A DNA stretch of 64,000 nucleotides from Apostichopus japonicus (Eukaryota; Echinodermata; Holothuroidea; Aspidochirotida; Stichopodidae). Below, in pieces: positions 12,001 through 21,008 of the stretch. The stretch covers positions 24,212,960 to 24,276,959 of the forward strand of contig NC_092563.1 of the NCBI RefSeq assembly GCF_037975245.1, written 5' to 3'. The position numbers and the translations under genes are program-made. Position 1 is the first letter of the stretch; the number at the start of each line of letters is the position of its first letter. The notes under the pieces are model-generated. The model made no database searches, was not told the origin of the DNA, and saw only the letters and a program-made list of their open reading frames with translations.

Positions 12001-15000
12001 AGCACCATAATCTGTTCTTTTGTTAATTGAGCCTCTGACCATGCATTTTTATTAAGGCAAGCTGGCAATGACGAACAACACTGTAAAATTGCTAGTGGTT
12101 TACTGTGCACCGAAATCAAGGACATGTTGCATTTGACTTTTTAAAGGATAGTTCAAGGGTTTTAACTATTTGTTTCTTATTCATATTCAAAAGAAGAATA
12201 TACCACCAATCTTTGTGAAAATTCTATTCAATAGCCACTTGTTGCTTATATATGTTCATTTGAAGTTCATATCTTTTGGTCAAACAAATTACCAAAAGTC
12301 AACTTGAAGTGCAACCAAGTCTGATGACTCTGATCTCTCATAAATTTATGCAAACTTACACCTAACTAGTGGCCCATAAGTTAAACTTTCCATTACATCT
12401 TGTATTCTGTAATTGTAAGAATTCATGGAAAATCCACACATCTTCAGTCACTATATCGAACACTGAATTTAAAATATCGTACATTTGCCAAATTAGGTAT
12501 AAATGAAATAGTGGAGCACTTCAATTTTTGTTAACACTACATCTGCTCGCAGGTCCTAGAGCCTGCAGTATATTCTTTAGTTCAAACTATATCCTCTAAT
12601 GTACAGGTGATATCCAATTACCACAGTACAGTATAATTTGTTAGTCACATGCCTTCATGTGTCTAATCTGTCCCAAGATCGGCCTGTTTTCTTTGCAACA
12701 CTGACAGCCTTTTTCATTTAACATGCCAGCATATTTTACAAAACTTGACTACACAGTATTGACCTGTGTTTGTGCTGGGTAGTTTTTATCTGTTGCCTAA
12801 TTAACATGTCAGAACTGAAGTATATTAGCGTACTGTACAGTAGTTATTTGCTAACAACAGTAACATTGACAATATTGCAAACTTGTATATATATTCGCAA
12901 CACAGAACTACTGTACATACAGTAACAACAGCTACAGGGATATGCTGTAGGCTTAGCACAAATTCCCTGTTGCACACCTAATAACTTGAAGATTTGTTTT
13001 CTTTTTTATTTATTGTACAATCCATTGGCAGCAAGAAAGTACATTTTCCAGTCCACAATAATATGTTCGCACTGTAGATTTAAAGAAACTAATGTGATAT
13101 ATACATCAAATTGTAATGTGAATTAATAACTTCATTGCTTTGTACTGTTATTGTATTGTTATCTCTACATTAAAGAGATTCGTGTATATTTCTGCAGGGT
13201 ATCTCACACAGTGAGCTTGCTTTTGTATGGAAATTACACATGAACTTAATTAATACTTATGTTGGATGTATGCATAGCAGGGTACTGTACATAGCAAAGG
13301 CAACACGGTTGAAAAGAATCAAAATGGATCAATACAGGTTTGTAGTATTAAACCAGGTGAAACATTTGTGTGTGTTCAACACTATCCAAATGTAAGATTG
13401 ATGCACTACTGGTTGTATGTTAAATACCAAGTACTGTGAATACTGAATAGGTACCAAATAATTGTCAGACAACAATAGCCCCTTGTACAGTAAGTCTTGA
13501 ATCACAATTAATAATATATATATACTAGACTTTTACAGTTATATTAATATAGTAACAACAACTTTGGTAGAAACTGTCACAGTTCCTTCTCTTTCTTTCT
13601 AAAGACAACAAGCAATTTTAGTTTATTTCATTTCTCAGGCTTTCTGATTCTTCCATTTGCACTAAATATCGCCATATTGTTCAAATTAACAGACAAATTC
13701 TTGAGACCAGAATTTTTTTTGGAAAGCTTTTAATATTGTAAGGAAAATGAAAAGCTCCACTGAAACTCACACTTACCACTCTTTATTATCACATGTATGC
13801 AAACATTTGAAAATAATTCTTAAATTTAGCCAAACATCAAGATTCATGACTTCACATGGATCCTTCATTAATGTTATTAAGTACAGGAATGTACTATAGT
13901 CTGTCTATGTCGTTACAGAGGACACTGAAGTTCCAATTCAAGTGATATACGTATCGTATTCGTCTACCATTCTGCTACCCTCCCCGTCTAATGTAGTGTT
14001 TATTTCTGTTTCTATAGTTGAGCATTCCGTTAGTGTTACTCAGCTGGTCTTCATTTCAGACCACAATCAGAGGCCCTTTGTGCTTATAGTCTGCTGTGCA
14101 TTAACTGTCAGCAGGGTAATACTTCAGTGTTCTAACCGCCTTAATACCATGGTTTATGTCTCACCTTGTTACGGCAGGCAGGCAGACAGCCTTTATAAGA
14201 TCTGGTCTTGTGCATGTAACTCACACTGGTACGATATGGATATGAATGAGGCCAGTGAAAATAGTCCTTGTTATCAGAGTCTGTTGTTTTGACGACTTGA
14301 AATTTCAAAGGAAAGGTTGGAACTTGGAAGGAACCTCTCACATTAGTATCACATTGTAAGATCTGAAGGGAATGGTTACATAGTGATGCCCATTAAATAC
14401 TGTACATTCTGTACCTCCTACAGGTTAAAGAGCTGCTGCTTTCATGTCGGTGCTGTTCTCCTTTGATTGTCATGGTTGGATTTGAATGTTACAGTATGTC
14501 ATGATGTCGACAATACATTGGCTGGGTGTATTTGAGGATGTACACATGAATTCCAACATTGATGTTTTTAGGATTGACTCAAGATTGGCTCCGTTATGAG
14601 CATCCTTTTTAACTCCCTTTGGAATGTGATCAATGTTTAATCGGCATATTTTTTTGCTATTGATTCTGAACATAAGTTTATCTTAATTAATATCCAATAA
14701 CTGTTTTATTGTTTTCATCATTACAAAATTATGCAAGTTTGCAGTGGACTTTTAGAAGCAGTATCATATTGACAGTATAATACATGTACACACTACACAC
14801 AGACAGTCTTTTGAAATTCACATACCGTACATGTCAGACAAGTTTACATGAAGTGCTTGCAGTGAATTTCATTGATACACAAGTTCACCGGAACGAGTGA
14901 ATATATTTGTAGGCTTGTAGTGCAACATATTTATAGCCACCAATGAAAGTTTTAACAGGTCTAAAGAAATTTGGTAAATATGACAAAGGCATTTACACAA

Positions 15001-18000
15001 GGCTTCCAAAGTTTTTAAAGTGCCAAAATAAAGCCACATCGTTGCTCAAGATGATACCTTCATTTCTTTTCCATATGCATTTGAATTGTATGAGAAGCAT
15101 GATGGTGCTTGCTTGCATTGTTTTTCAACCTGGAAGGGCCTCCTCTGACTGATGAATATATTTAAAATTTAGTTAAAAATACACATTTTTCTAGTCAAAA
15201 GTTATGGAGTTGTCAAATCCCTTCCTTATTATTGTGATCATTTAAACCCAATTTTGATGCACTGTAAACCACACAAAGTAAACATGATAGTACAATATTC
15301 CAGTATTAATTAACTGCCATTGTTTTAAGAAAAATATTACAGTTGATACAAGTGGTGAATAATACTGCACATATAATATACATATACATACATACATACA
15401 TATACATACATACATACATACATACATATAATATACATATAATATATTTAACATGGTACTAAACCCTGTATGATACACACCATATACTGTAGTGGGTACA
15501 TAGTGTGAGCAACACAGAACACACAATAGCAATCTTTGTGTATACTAGTACACAGTCTGTGTCTGGCATTCAGATGTGTAACTGTACTCAATGCACTGTG
15601 GGTTTTGTGGTTTTCATCTGTGACTAATTGAGAGAAAATTCTGCATTAATCCCCCAGAACAAAAGGACATGAAAAGGTGCTATTATTTGGACAAAACTGA
15701 GCATTCATGGTGGTGAACTGAATAATAAGCAGGATGTAAGTACTTTAGTGTGTATACATGTATACAGTACAGACATGTCTTGGCTTAAAACTGAAATAAG
15801 CAGGATATGAAACAACAATGCCAACAATTAAAATACTGTACACATTGATATTTAAGCCCTCCCTGTTCCCCTTGCCCAAACCCTCCATCTCATCCTAAAA
15901 TGAACGGGGAAAAAAAGGGTTTTTTTTGGGGGGGGGGTGTGATGAATCCGTCAGAACATACTTGTTCTACTTCAAAATCCATCAAGTTAAAACTCCTAAG
16001 CAATCCTATAAAGTGGACGGAAGTTCCTAAACAGAATATTGTATCCTACTGTATATTGTATCTAGCAGAATGCTATACAAAATAGTCAAATTTCTCTACA
16101 ATTGGAAAAATATGTAACAGTTTTTGTATACATGAAACATATTTAGTATTTAATAAGAGACAGACTTTAAAACCTTCAAAACTGGCAGCTTTAAATATCA
16201 TTTTAAAATCTAAACTATTCCCTGATCAAGGCACAAAGACCTTCTTTTCCATTCTCCTAAAAGTAGACCAGAGATAATTAGGTACTGCTGAAAAATCGTT
16301 AACATAAAAAAGAATTAAAAAAAAATTGAAAGTTAACAGCACAAGGTAACTTTACATAGACAGAGAGTATGGATTAAATGTATGAGGTAAAAAACAAAGT
16401 ATGCAAGCATCCTGTGTTATTCTGTCACTGATAAAAGTTGATTTATGCACTATGTCTGAAATTTGTCTTTTTACGCCACTAACTATGGATATACACATTA
16501 TTTTATCTTTACATCTCGTATTGTAAATTGTTTGAAATAAATGTTACAGGCACAAGTAGTACAGTCATGTTGTTTTCTGTTTAGACTGTTTAGACTACAG
16601 ACTGTCTCTTGCCTAAATCATCTACTTATCTGCTTAACAACATTTTCCCTTTCCTGTCAGTGAGTCAAAAGCTAAAGGTGTCCATGTTGGCAATAATTCT
16701 GATGACTCAAACTGAAAATATGTCAAAATTCATACAAGACAGGGTTTATCATAAATTAATATTTATTATAGGTTTTTTTGGGGGCTGGTTCAAACTACTT
16801 AAATACTAAAGATTCTAGTGAAGTGATCTCTCTTGAACAGTTGAGTCAGTAATACCATTGTACATATCCAGGACACAGCCAAAACATATATACTTGAACC
16901 TTTATCAAATTTACCATATCAAAATATTTCTTTAATACACAACAGTACTCTAGATCAAGTATGCAATGTAAATAAGTTTGTATTTTTTACATCAAAAAGC
17001 AAACAGAGTTCTTCATATATTCTTTAGGGGCAAATCAGCTGATCTGAGAGTACTTGTGATAAGCTGTGCAAACACTAGTAAAACTAAGTAAATATAAGTT
17101 GGCTTCTTTTTACGATGAGAAAGATCTGTTACATTAAAATCTAAATTTGACGATGATTTTGGATGTAAATGTTACCTTAGCCTTAGCTGTTTTTTTTTTT
17201 AAATTTAGAACTATAAAGATGCCATTTACTTTGAGGTTAGCAGGATTTCAATTTTTTAATTATAAATTTATTAAAATAAGAACAGTCAAGTTAAGTGTTA
17301 CTGTTGTAATGATATAGTGCTCTACAGATTTATGAATTTTACTTCTCATGAAAAACAGACAAAAACAAAATCAATAGTTCTCCTTGGAGACATCTATACA
17401 GGCCTGTTAGATTTGACCAATTATTACATTATTTTGCTTTAATACTATCACTGAAAGAATTTTTGAAACTTTCTTGAACAGTTCTTGGAAGTCAAGACCT
17501 GCAGAAAGTAAAACCTAGAATATTTTGGCCTCTTCTGAAATTGATATTGAAGGCATTTCTCCACTATTTCGTACAACTGAAATTGGTCTGCGGTGAAGAA
17601 TATGTCAAATGTGAAGAAGATTACAAAAAAAAAATTGTTTTGTTACTGGAAAGATTTTTCAGGAACTCATTTATTCAAATTATGATCAATAAGGTGGAGC
17701 ATTACTGATGTGTTCAGCTTGCTCGGTCTTACTGCCATTTTTCCTTCAAATTTACAAGTTTGGTAATTTTGCTTTGCCTTCTAAAGCCCAACACTTGTGT
17801 TCAATTGCACTTACGGTTTGCTTCCTATGGCTCAACCGAAAGGAAATATTTACAGTTTGCTGTAAAGAGATATCATTTTTCTACGTCTCTTGTTTCTGTC
17901 TGAGAATTTATGTAAGAGTTTTTCAAGTAAATCAAAAGTAAGCACTCAAGTTCCAACTTTAGGATAAAAGACTGCTGTGGTTTCTACTCCAATAACCCGC

Positions 18001-20874
18001 TTTTTGGAAAACAACTTCATTTTTTCTCAATACAAATCCAAAATGATTCCCAGAGTACAATGATTTGAAAACACAAATATATAGTTATTGAACTTGTTAA
18101 ATTAAATCTAAGTTGTTATTTTCTTGTTAAGTTCCTTCTTTTTTTTTCAATTTGGTTCTTATCTTACATAGTGTTTGCACGGGTTATCCGGGTACCCGCC
18201 CGACGCGATACTACCTAGTTCCTAATTTATTACCCGAATCCTACGCAAAGTGTGACTTAAAAAAAAAAAAAAAATTGGCAAACCGACGGTTAGGCAGATT
18301 TCCCATTGACTTAGTGTGGTGTTAGGCTACAATGTGGTCGAAGATAACAGCAATTACGAAGGTACCCACCAGACGCGATACTACCCGGTTCGTAATTTAT
18401 TACCCGAATACTACGCAAAGTGTGATTGTTTAAAAAAAAATAAATTGCAAGCCGATGGTTAGGCAGATTTCCCATTGACTTAGTGTGTTGTTAGGCTACC
18501 ATGTGGTCGAAGATAACAGCAATAATGAAAGCTTCCATGGATATCTTATAACTGCGTCACAATTTCAGCTAATAAACAGATGGCTAGGCTAGATTACCCC
18601 CATTGACTTAGTGTGGTGTTAGGCAACCATGTGGTCGAACGTAACAGCAATAACGAAAGTATTCCATGGATGTCTTATAACTGCGTCACAACTTCAGCAA
18701 ATAAACAGATGGTTAGGCTTAGCTAGATTTCTCATTGACTTAGTGTGATGTTAGGCTACCATGTGGAAGAAATTATTATTTATTCATTCGTTTATTTCAT
18801 AGAAGGAAAGACTGACAAGGAATTTTACAAGATGTTTATGGATTATAGACGGGATAACTAAAAAATAGTAATCGCAAGTGGCTTTTTACTAATCGTTTAT
18901 TCCAAATGCGATCAAATTGCGCAATCTCGCGGCTAATGCGAACCCTGGGCCTGCATGATAGATAGTAGTAGTAGTAACAACTGTTTAAGAGCTAAATTGG
19001 ATATTTATATGGTTTGATCCAATAGACGTGCACGAGCAAGCATAACCAGCGGCGGCAATGCGATGTTAGTAGTAATGCTAATTCTAATTAAATAATTAAT
19101 TTATTAACAAGTTAATGAAAGAAACAAAAGCAAATAAAAATTATTGAGGAAGGTTTTATACCTAATCTTACACCTACGTATTTGAACATGAAAACATTTT
19201 CAGTAGAGAATATAATGGATTTACTACAGCACCCAATATGTAATTTCTTGAAAATCGTGATACACGAGGGTAAACAAATTTTTTCCGGGTACCCGGATAC
19301 CCGATGGGTAACGGCCCTCGGGTACCCGGTTCCCGATTTATGGACCCGTGTAAACACTAATCTTACAATAGCCTCTGCAATTGAATCAATTATTTGAAGC
19401 CACAACAGATTTCAGCCAGGTACTACAATGAGTATCAAGTTCTTCTATCAGTGATAGAGAATATCAAACTGTCAATTCTTACATATTGACACTCATTTCT
19501 ATATTCAGATCCAAGGGCTGGATTGTCTGTTGTGATGCTTTCCAACCCCCCAAAAGTTAAACAAGAAATACAAACAATGAAAAGACACTTCAACAAACCT
19601 GTGTCAGAGACGTTCTCGATCTGCACAATAAAGGTATAACGACTTTCCTGCTCAAAGTTAAGCGCCATCTTGAGAGTAATATTTCCAGTAAATTGATCCA
19701 CTGCAAAGAGAGTAGAATTGGTGGAGAACTCATCTGTGTCCCGTGGATAATCCGTGACTGTCCCAATGATCGTGTCGGCGAGGCTATTCTCCTCGACGTC
19801 GATGGATACCATCCTGAGGTCACGTTTCGATCTGGCCTGTTTGAACTCCATTATCTGGTCCGCAGGATAAAGCATGTCGTTCCCGTAGGGTACAAAGTCG
19901 GGAGAAAGAGGCTTTACAATGATCTTCACTTGGGCAGCACTCTCCGATGTAAGGGATGGGTTACCATCGTCCTGTGCGAACAAGAAAAGGTTAAATTCTC
20001 CGGCCTCTCCGATTGGAGCCATGACAGAGATGACACCAGTTTTTGAGTCGACGTCAAAGAATGGACTCTCCATGATGAGGAAGTATGTGACATCGCCGTT
20101 GTCCCCCGAATCTCGATCCACAGCATGGATACTCCCAGCCTCGGTTCCGACAGGTGATGAAAGTGCTATGCTGAATACGTTTTCCAGCTGAAAGAACTCG
20201 GGTGGATTGTCATTTTCGTCTCCAACGTCTACATGTATCTCTGCCTCTGCTGTTTCGGGATTTGGTCCGTCCCCGGTGATGAACAAGCGTAAATCATAGG
20301 ATTGAATTTCTTCCCTGTCGAGAATGCTGTTGGTGAACATTCTGATCTGTCCGTCGTCTGAGGACACCTCTGTAGTAAAGATCTCGCTGCCCAGGCCGGT
20401 AAGCTGCACTTGCAAAACCTGGGCGTCACCTCGCCAGACGGAAAGGTTCTCCAAGCCTTCCAGCGGGGTTCCAATTGGACTATTCTCCGTCACCCGAGCA
20501 ATGCAGGAACTTTCAGTAAAGTGGAGTTTGCTGTTCACTCCTGATATATGCACGTTGATGAGCTCCTCCCACTCCCCAAAGCCATGGCCGTGTTGAACAA
20601 CCACCACGACCGCAGTCCTCCCTTTGTGCAGTAGAGTTTGTAATGGATATTTCAGAGAAAGTTTACCCTCTTTGGAAAGTCTAAACACTTTCGAGGCATC
20701 ATCGACATGCTTAAGCCTGACAGTCTCTCCATCTGTTTCTATTGTGGCAATGTCGTATCCTAGAGGGGCATCATAAGGCACTGATATCGAAGAAATAGCC
20801 AGACTGAATACGACTGGCAAGATGAAAAGAACGCATAGCACCAAAATGGCCAAGGCTGTCCTGCAGGTGGCCAT
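3796..20874 (-). CDS. Cadherin-superfamily protein, N-terminal 808 residues (3' end outside window)
   Basis: Six minus-strand exons join in frame: 20874-19599 (coding part), 8770-8585, 7805-7565, 6818-6608, 5318-5207 and 4194-3796, 2,425 bp in all. The product begins with a signal peptide and consists of cadherin repeats. Markers include LDREEIQSYDLRLF, GDENDNPPEFFQ, DRDSGDNGDVTYFL, VSEDVP, VKVEDTNDNDPEFDQAAYSF and DEGKNGMVSYTLSGD. These are the calcium-binding LDRE, DRDSG-N and DxNDNxPxF motifs of cadherins, which mediate adhesion or signalling outside the cell. Some repeats are degenerate (for example VLDVSDPPFW in place of DxNDNxP), typical of divergent non-classical cadherins. The final exon ends with one base of a split codon; no following exon was found in 1-3795, so transmembrane and cytoplasmic parts are off the left edge. 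I cannot name the subfamily. Confidence 0.93.
5207..5318 (-). CDS. Cadherin-like gene, coding exon 5
   Basis: The 112-bp exon has its acceptor at 5319 (ACGACAG) and donor TCTG|GTAATA at 5206. It encodes IDVKVEDTNDNDPEFDQAAY and SFDNITETIGMDEVIGS. DTNDNDPEF is a complete calcium-binding linker motif. Confidence 0.93.
5394..5464 (+). tRNA. tRNA-like gene with anticodon AUU (possible tRNA-derived SINE head)
   Basis: The sequence folds as a full cloverleaf of 71 nt. Acceptor stem GCGTCCA/TGGAGGC has one mismatch; the D arm is GCCT-AGTGGTTA-GGGT; the anticodon stem TCCGC/GCGGG carries loop ATATTAA; the T arm is CTGGG-TTCGAAA-CCCGG. Internal promoter boxes are intact (A box TAGCCTAGTGG, B box GGTTCGAAACC) and a T6 pol III terminator follows at 5471-5476. 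Position 33 is T, so the anticodon is ATT, formally decoding Asn AAU. Eukaryotic tRNA-Asn normally carries GTT, so this may be a pseudogene or a SINE head. It lies in a cadherin intron on the opposite strand and is followed by a (TA)n tract. Confidence 0.6.
5516..6007. repeat. TA-microsatellite-flanked block with telomere-like and GTCGACCTAAGG repeats
   Basis: Two (TA)n runs (about 5518-5569 and 5953-6006) bracket a block whose edges carry inverted copies of TACCTTAGGTCGACAGTT (from about 5580) and AACTGTCGACCTAAGGTA (to about 5874). Inside are three tandem CTAACCCTAACCC units separated by T6 (about 5632-5677). A perfect inverted repeat lies at 5782-5792/5799-5809 (TTAGGTCGACA...TGTCGACCTAA). 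Several direct copies of GACCTAAGGTAC follow, and then TTGCTAAT repeats. The layout suggests a foldback element inside a microsatellite. Confidence 0.6.
6608..6818 (-). CDS. Cadherin-like gene, coding exon 4
   Basis: The 211-bp exon has an acceptor CCTCTGCAG at 6819 and donor AGG|GTATGT at 6607. It encodes VLTVQAISFTNERLEYSLLQ, then DAETGAITLQERVDREILDR and YFLEVKATEQRGDR. DAETGAITL and VDRE are the core cadherin motifs (tG.I.l...lDrE). The exon ends in phase 0. Confidence 0.92.
7334..7562 (-). mobile_element. 3' tail of a LINE retrotransposon
   Basis: Minus-strand reading gives QSFGQRSFSNAATTLWNSLP, then LHIKSAPNVNIFKNRLKTYL and FLTAFPEH followed by TAG at 7403-7405. This is the familiar C-terminal end of a LINE reverse transcriptase polyprotein (FS.AA..LWNSLP...FK..LKT.LF). 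A short 3' UTR and an (ATT)n tail (7334-7351) follow, as in many LINE families. The copy is 5'-truncated. It abuts the donor of cadherin exon 3 at 7564. Confidence 0.75.
7565..7805 (-). CDS. Cadherin-like gene, coding exon 3
   Basis: The 241-bp exon encodes EGFYIDEETGEIKTEPGFVY, then YILSVYVEDIN and PPQFTEDPYQVMVSEDVPTQ, a typical end of one cadherin repeat and start of the next. The acceptor is TTCTAG at 7806 and the donor AGA|GTAAGA at 7564. A LINE tail in the same strand begins at or within a few bases of this donor. Confidence 0.9.
7931..8015. repeat. Small foldback repeat (23-bp arms)
   Basis: Arms AACACACCAGAAAAATTCCA (7931 onward) and its near-perfect reverse complement ending at 8015 differ by one base over 23 bp. 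The loop contains GGTTTCGCCCC. It sits in the intron between cadherin exons 2 and 3, next to a (TA)n tract. Confidence 0.7.
8585..8770 (-). CDS. Cadherin-like gene, coding exon 2
   Basis: The 186-bp exon (split codons at both ends) encodes SVEKVEVSVSVLDVSDPPFW through ADDEDGNALLRFYIRTG. The acceptor is TTTTTCTTCAG and the donor ACAG|GTGTGT. It joins the preceding exon as DT-E-SVEK and the next as RTG-G-EGFY. DVSDPPFW occupies the place of the DxNDNxP calcium motif but has lost the NDN. ADDEDGNALLRFYI stands for the usual DxDxGxNGxVxY. Confidence 0.9.
9554..9724. mobile_element. Short inverted-repeat transposon, copy 1 (6-bp target duplication)
   Basis: Terminal repeats are CAGGGATGAGC and, inverted, CAGGTATGAGC (10 of 11 match). 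The element is flanked on both sides by TAACTA (9548-9553 and 9725-9730). The interior is closely similar to 56842-57100 but lacks its central ~100 bp. A perfect 18-bp palindrome (TTCCGCGAATTCGCGGAA) lies at 9693-9710. There is no coding capacity, so the element is non-autonomous. Confidence 0.8.
15379..15448. repeat. (CATA)n microsatellite
   Basis: Alternating CATA and TATA tetranucleotides within the large cadherin intron. Confidence 0.85.
18169..19359. mobile_element. Non-autonomous hAT-type transposon with perfect 8-bp target duplication
   Basis: Ends are TAGTGTTTGCACGGGT and, inverted, TAGTGTTTACACGGGT (15 of 16). ATCTTACA flanks both sides (18161-18168 and 19360-19367). An 8-bp duplication with such ends is typical of hAT elements. 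Both ends carry GGGTACCCG motifs. The interior holds tandem units of ~140-175 bp (18190-18359, 18360-18528 and two shorter copies to about 18765) sharing CCATTGACTTAGTGTG and GTTAGGCTACCATGTGG. No transposase frame was seen; the open frames in it are incidental. Confidence 0.88.
18190..18768. repeat. Tandem repeat inside the hAT element
   Basis: There are four diverged copies. Two long units (~170 bp) contain GACGCGATACTACC, CGTAATTTATTACCCGAATA, an A-run and CCATTGACTTAGTGTG. Two shorter units contain CCATGGATATCTTATAACTG, CGTCACAA, AATAAACAGATGG and the same CATTGACTTAGTGTG end. Expansion within the element is the simplest reading. Confidence 0.8.
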
Positions 20875-21008
20875 TATTGGACTTGGCGCAGGAAGGGAGA
20901 AAGCCCTTAAGGATAACCGGGGGAATATAAAAAAAACTTTCTTTCTGTTCAAATCAGTCTGATGTGTTTGTTGATCTTATAAAATGATTATTTTCCACAT
21001 CCAAATAT
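19599..21008 (-). CDS. Cadherin-like gene, first coding exon (signal peptide, first repeats)
   Basis: The exon runs from an acceptor at 21009-21011 (TTTATTTTCAG) to a GTTTGT donor at 19598. Its first ~134 bp are 5' UTR if translation starts at ATG 20874-20872. I prefer that ATG because it gives a clean signal peptide (MATCRTALAILVLCVLFILP...). An in-frame upstream ATG at 20952 would put 26 basic and proline-rich residues in front. Residues 185-189 are LDREE, 219-227 DENDNPPEF and 252-264 VDRDSGDNGDVTY. Residues 348-351 are RSKR, a furin consensus, followed nine residues later by VEENSLADTIIGTV, the usual start of a cadherin repeat. This resembles the prodomain boundary of classical cadherins, an inference only. 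The exon ends after residue 425 with one base over. A non-coding exon upstream must exist. Confidence 0.92.

Larger units (their letters stand above)
8771..18160. other. Large cadherin intron, no gene seen
   Basis: This is the first half of a 10.8-kb intron between cadherin coding exons 1 and 2. It contains one small MITE (9554-9724), a (CATA)n tract (about 15379-15448), a G-run (11512-11525), and many scattered TACTGTA/TACAGTA motifs between 11.5 and 16.1 kb. Open frames such as 13942-14292 show no domain, codon signature or splice context, and I do not call them genes. Confidence 0.6.

Noticed and set aside
13942-14292. 116-codon plus-strand open frame
   Set aside because: Hydrophobic, low-complexity and without recognisable similarity. 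Expected by chance in a 10-kb intron.
19112-19405. Open frames on both strands near 19.2 kb
   Set aside because: They lie in the end of the hAT-type element and its inverted repeat and show no transposase motif.
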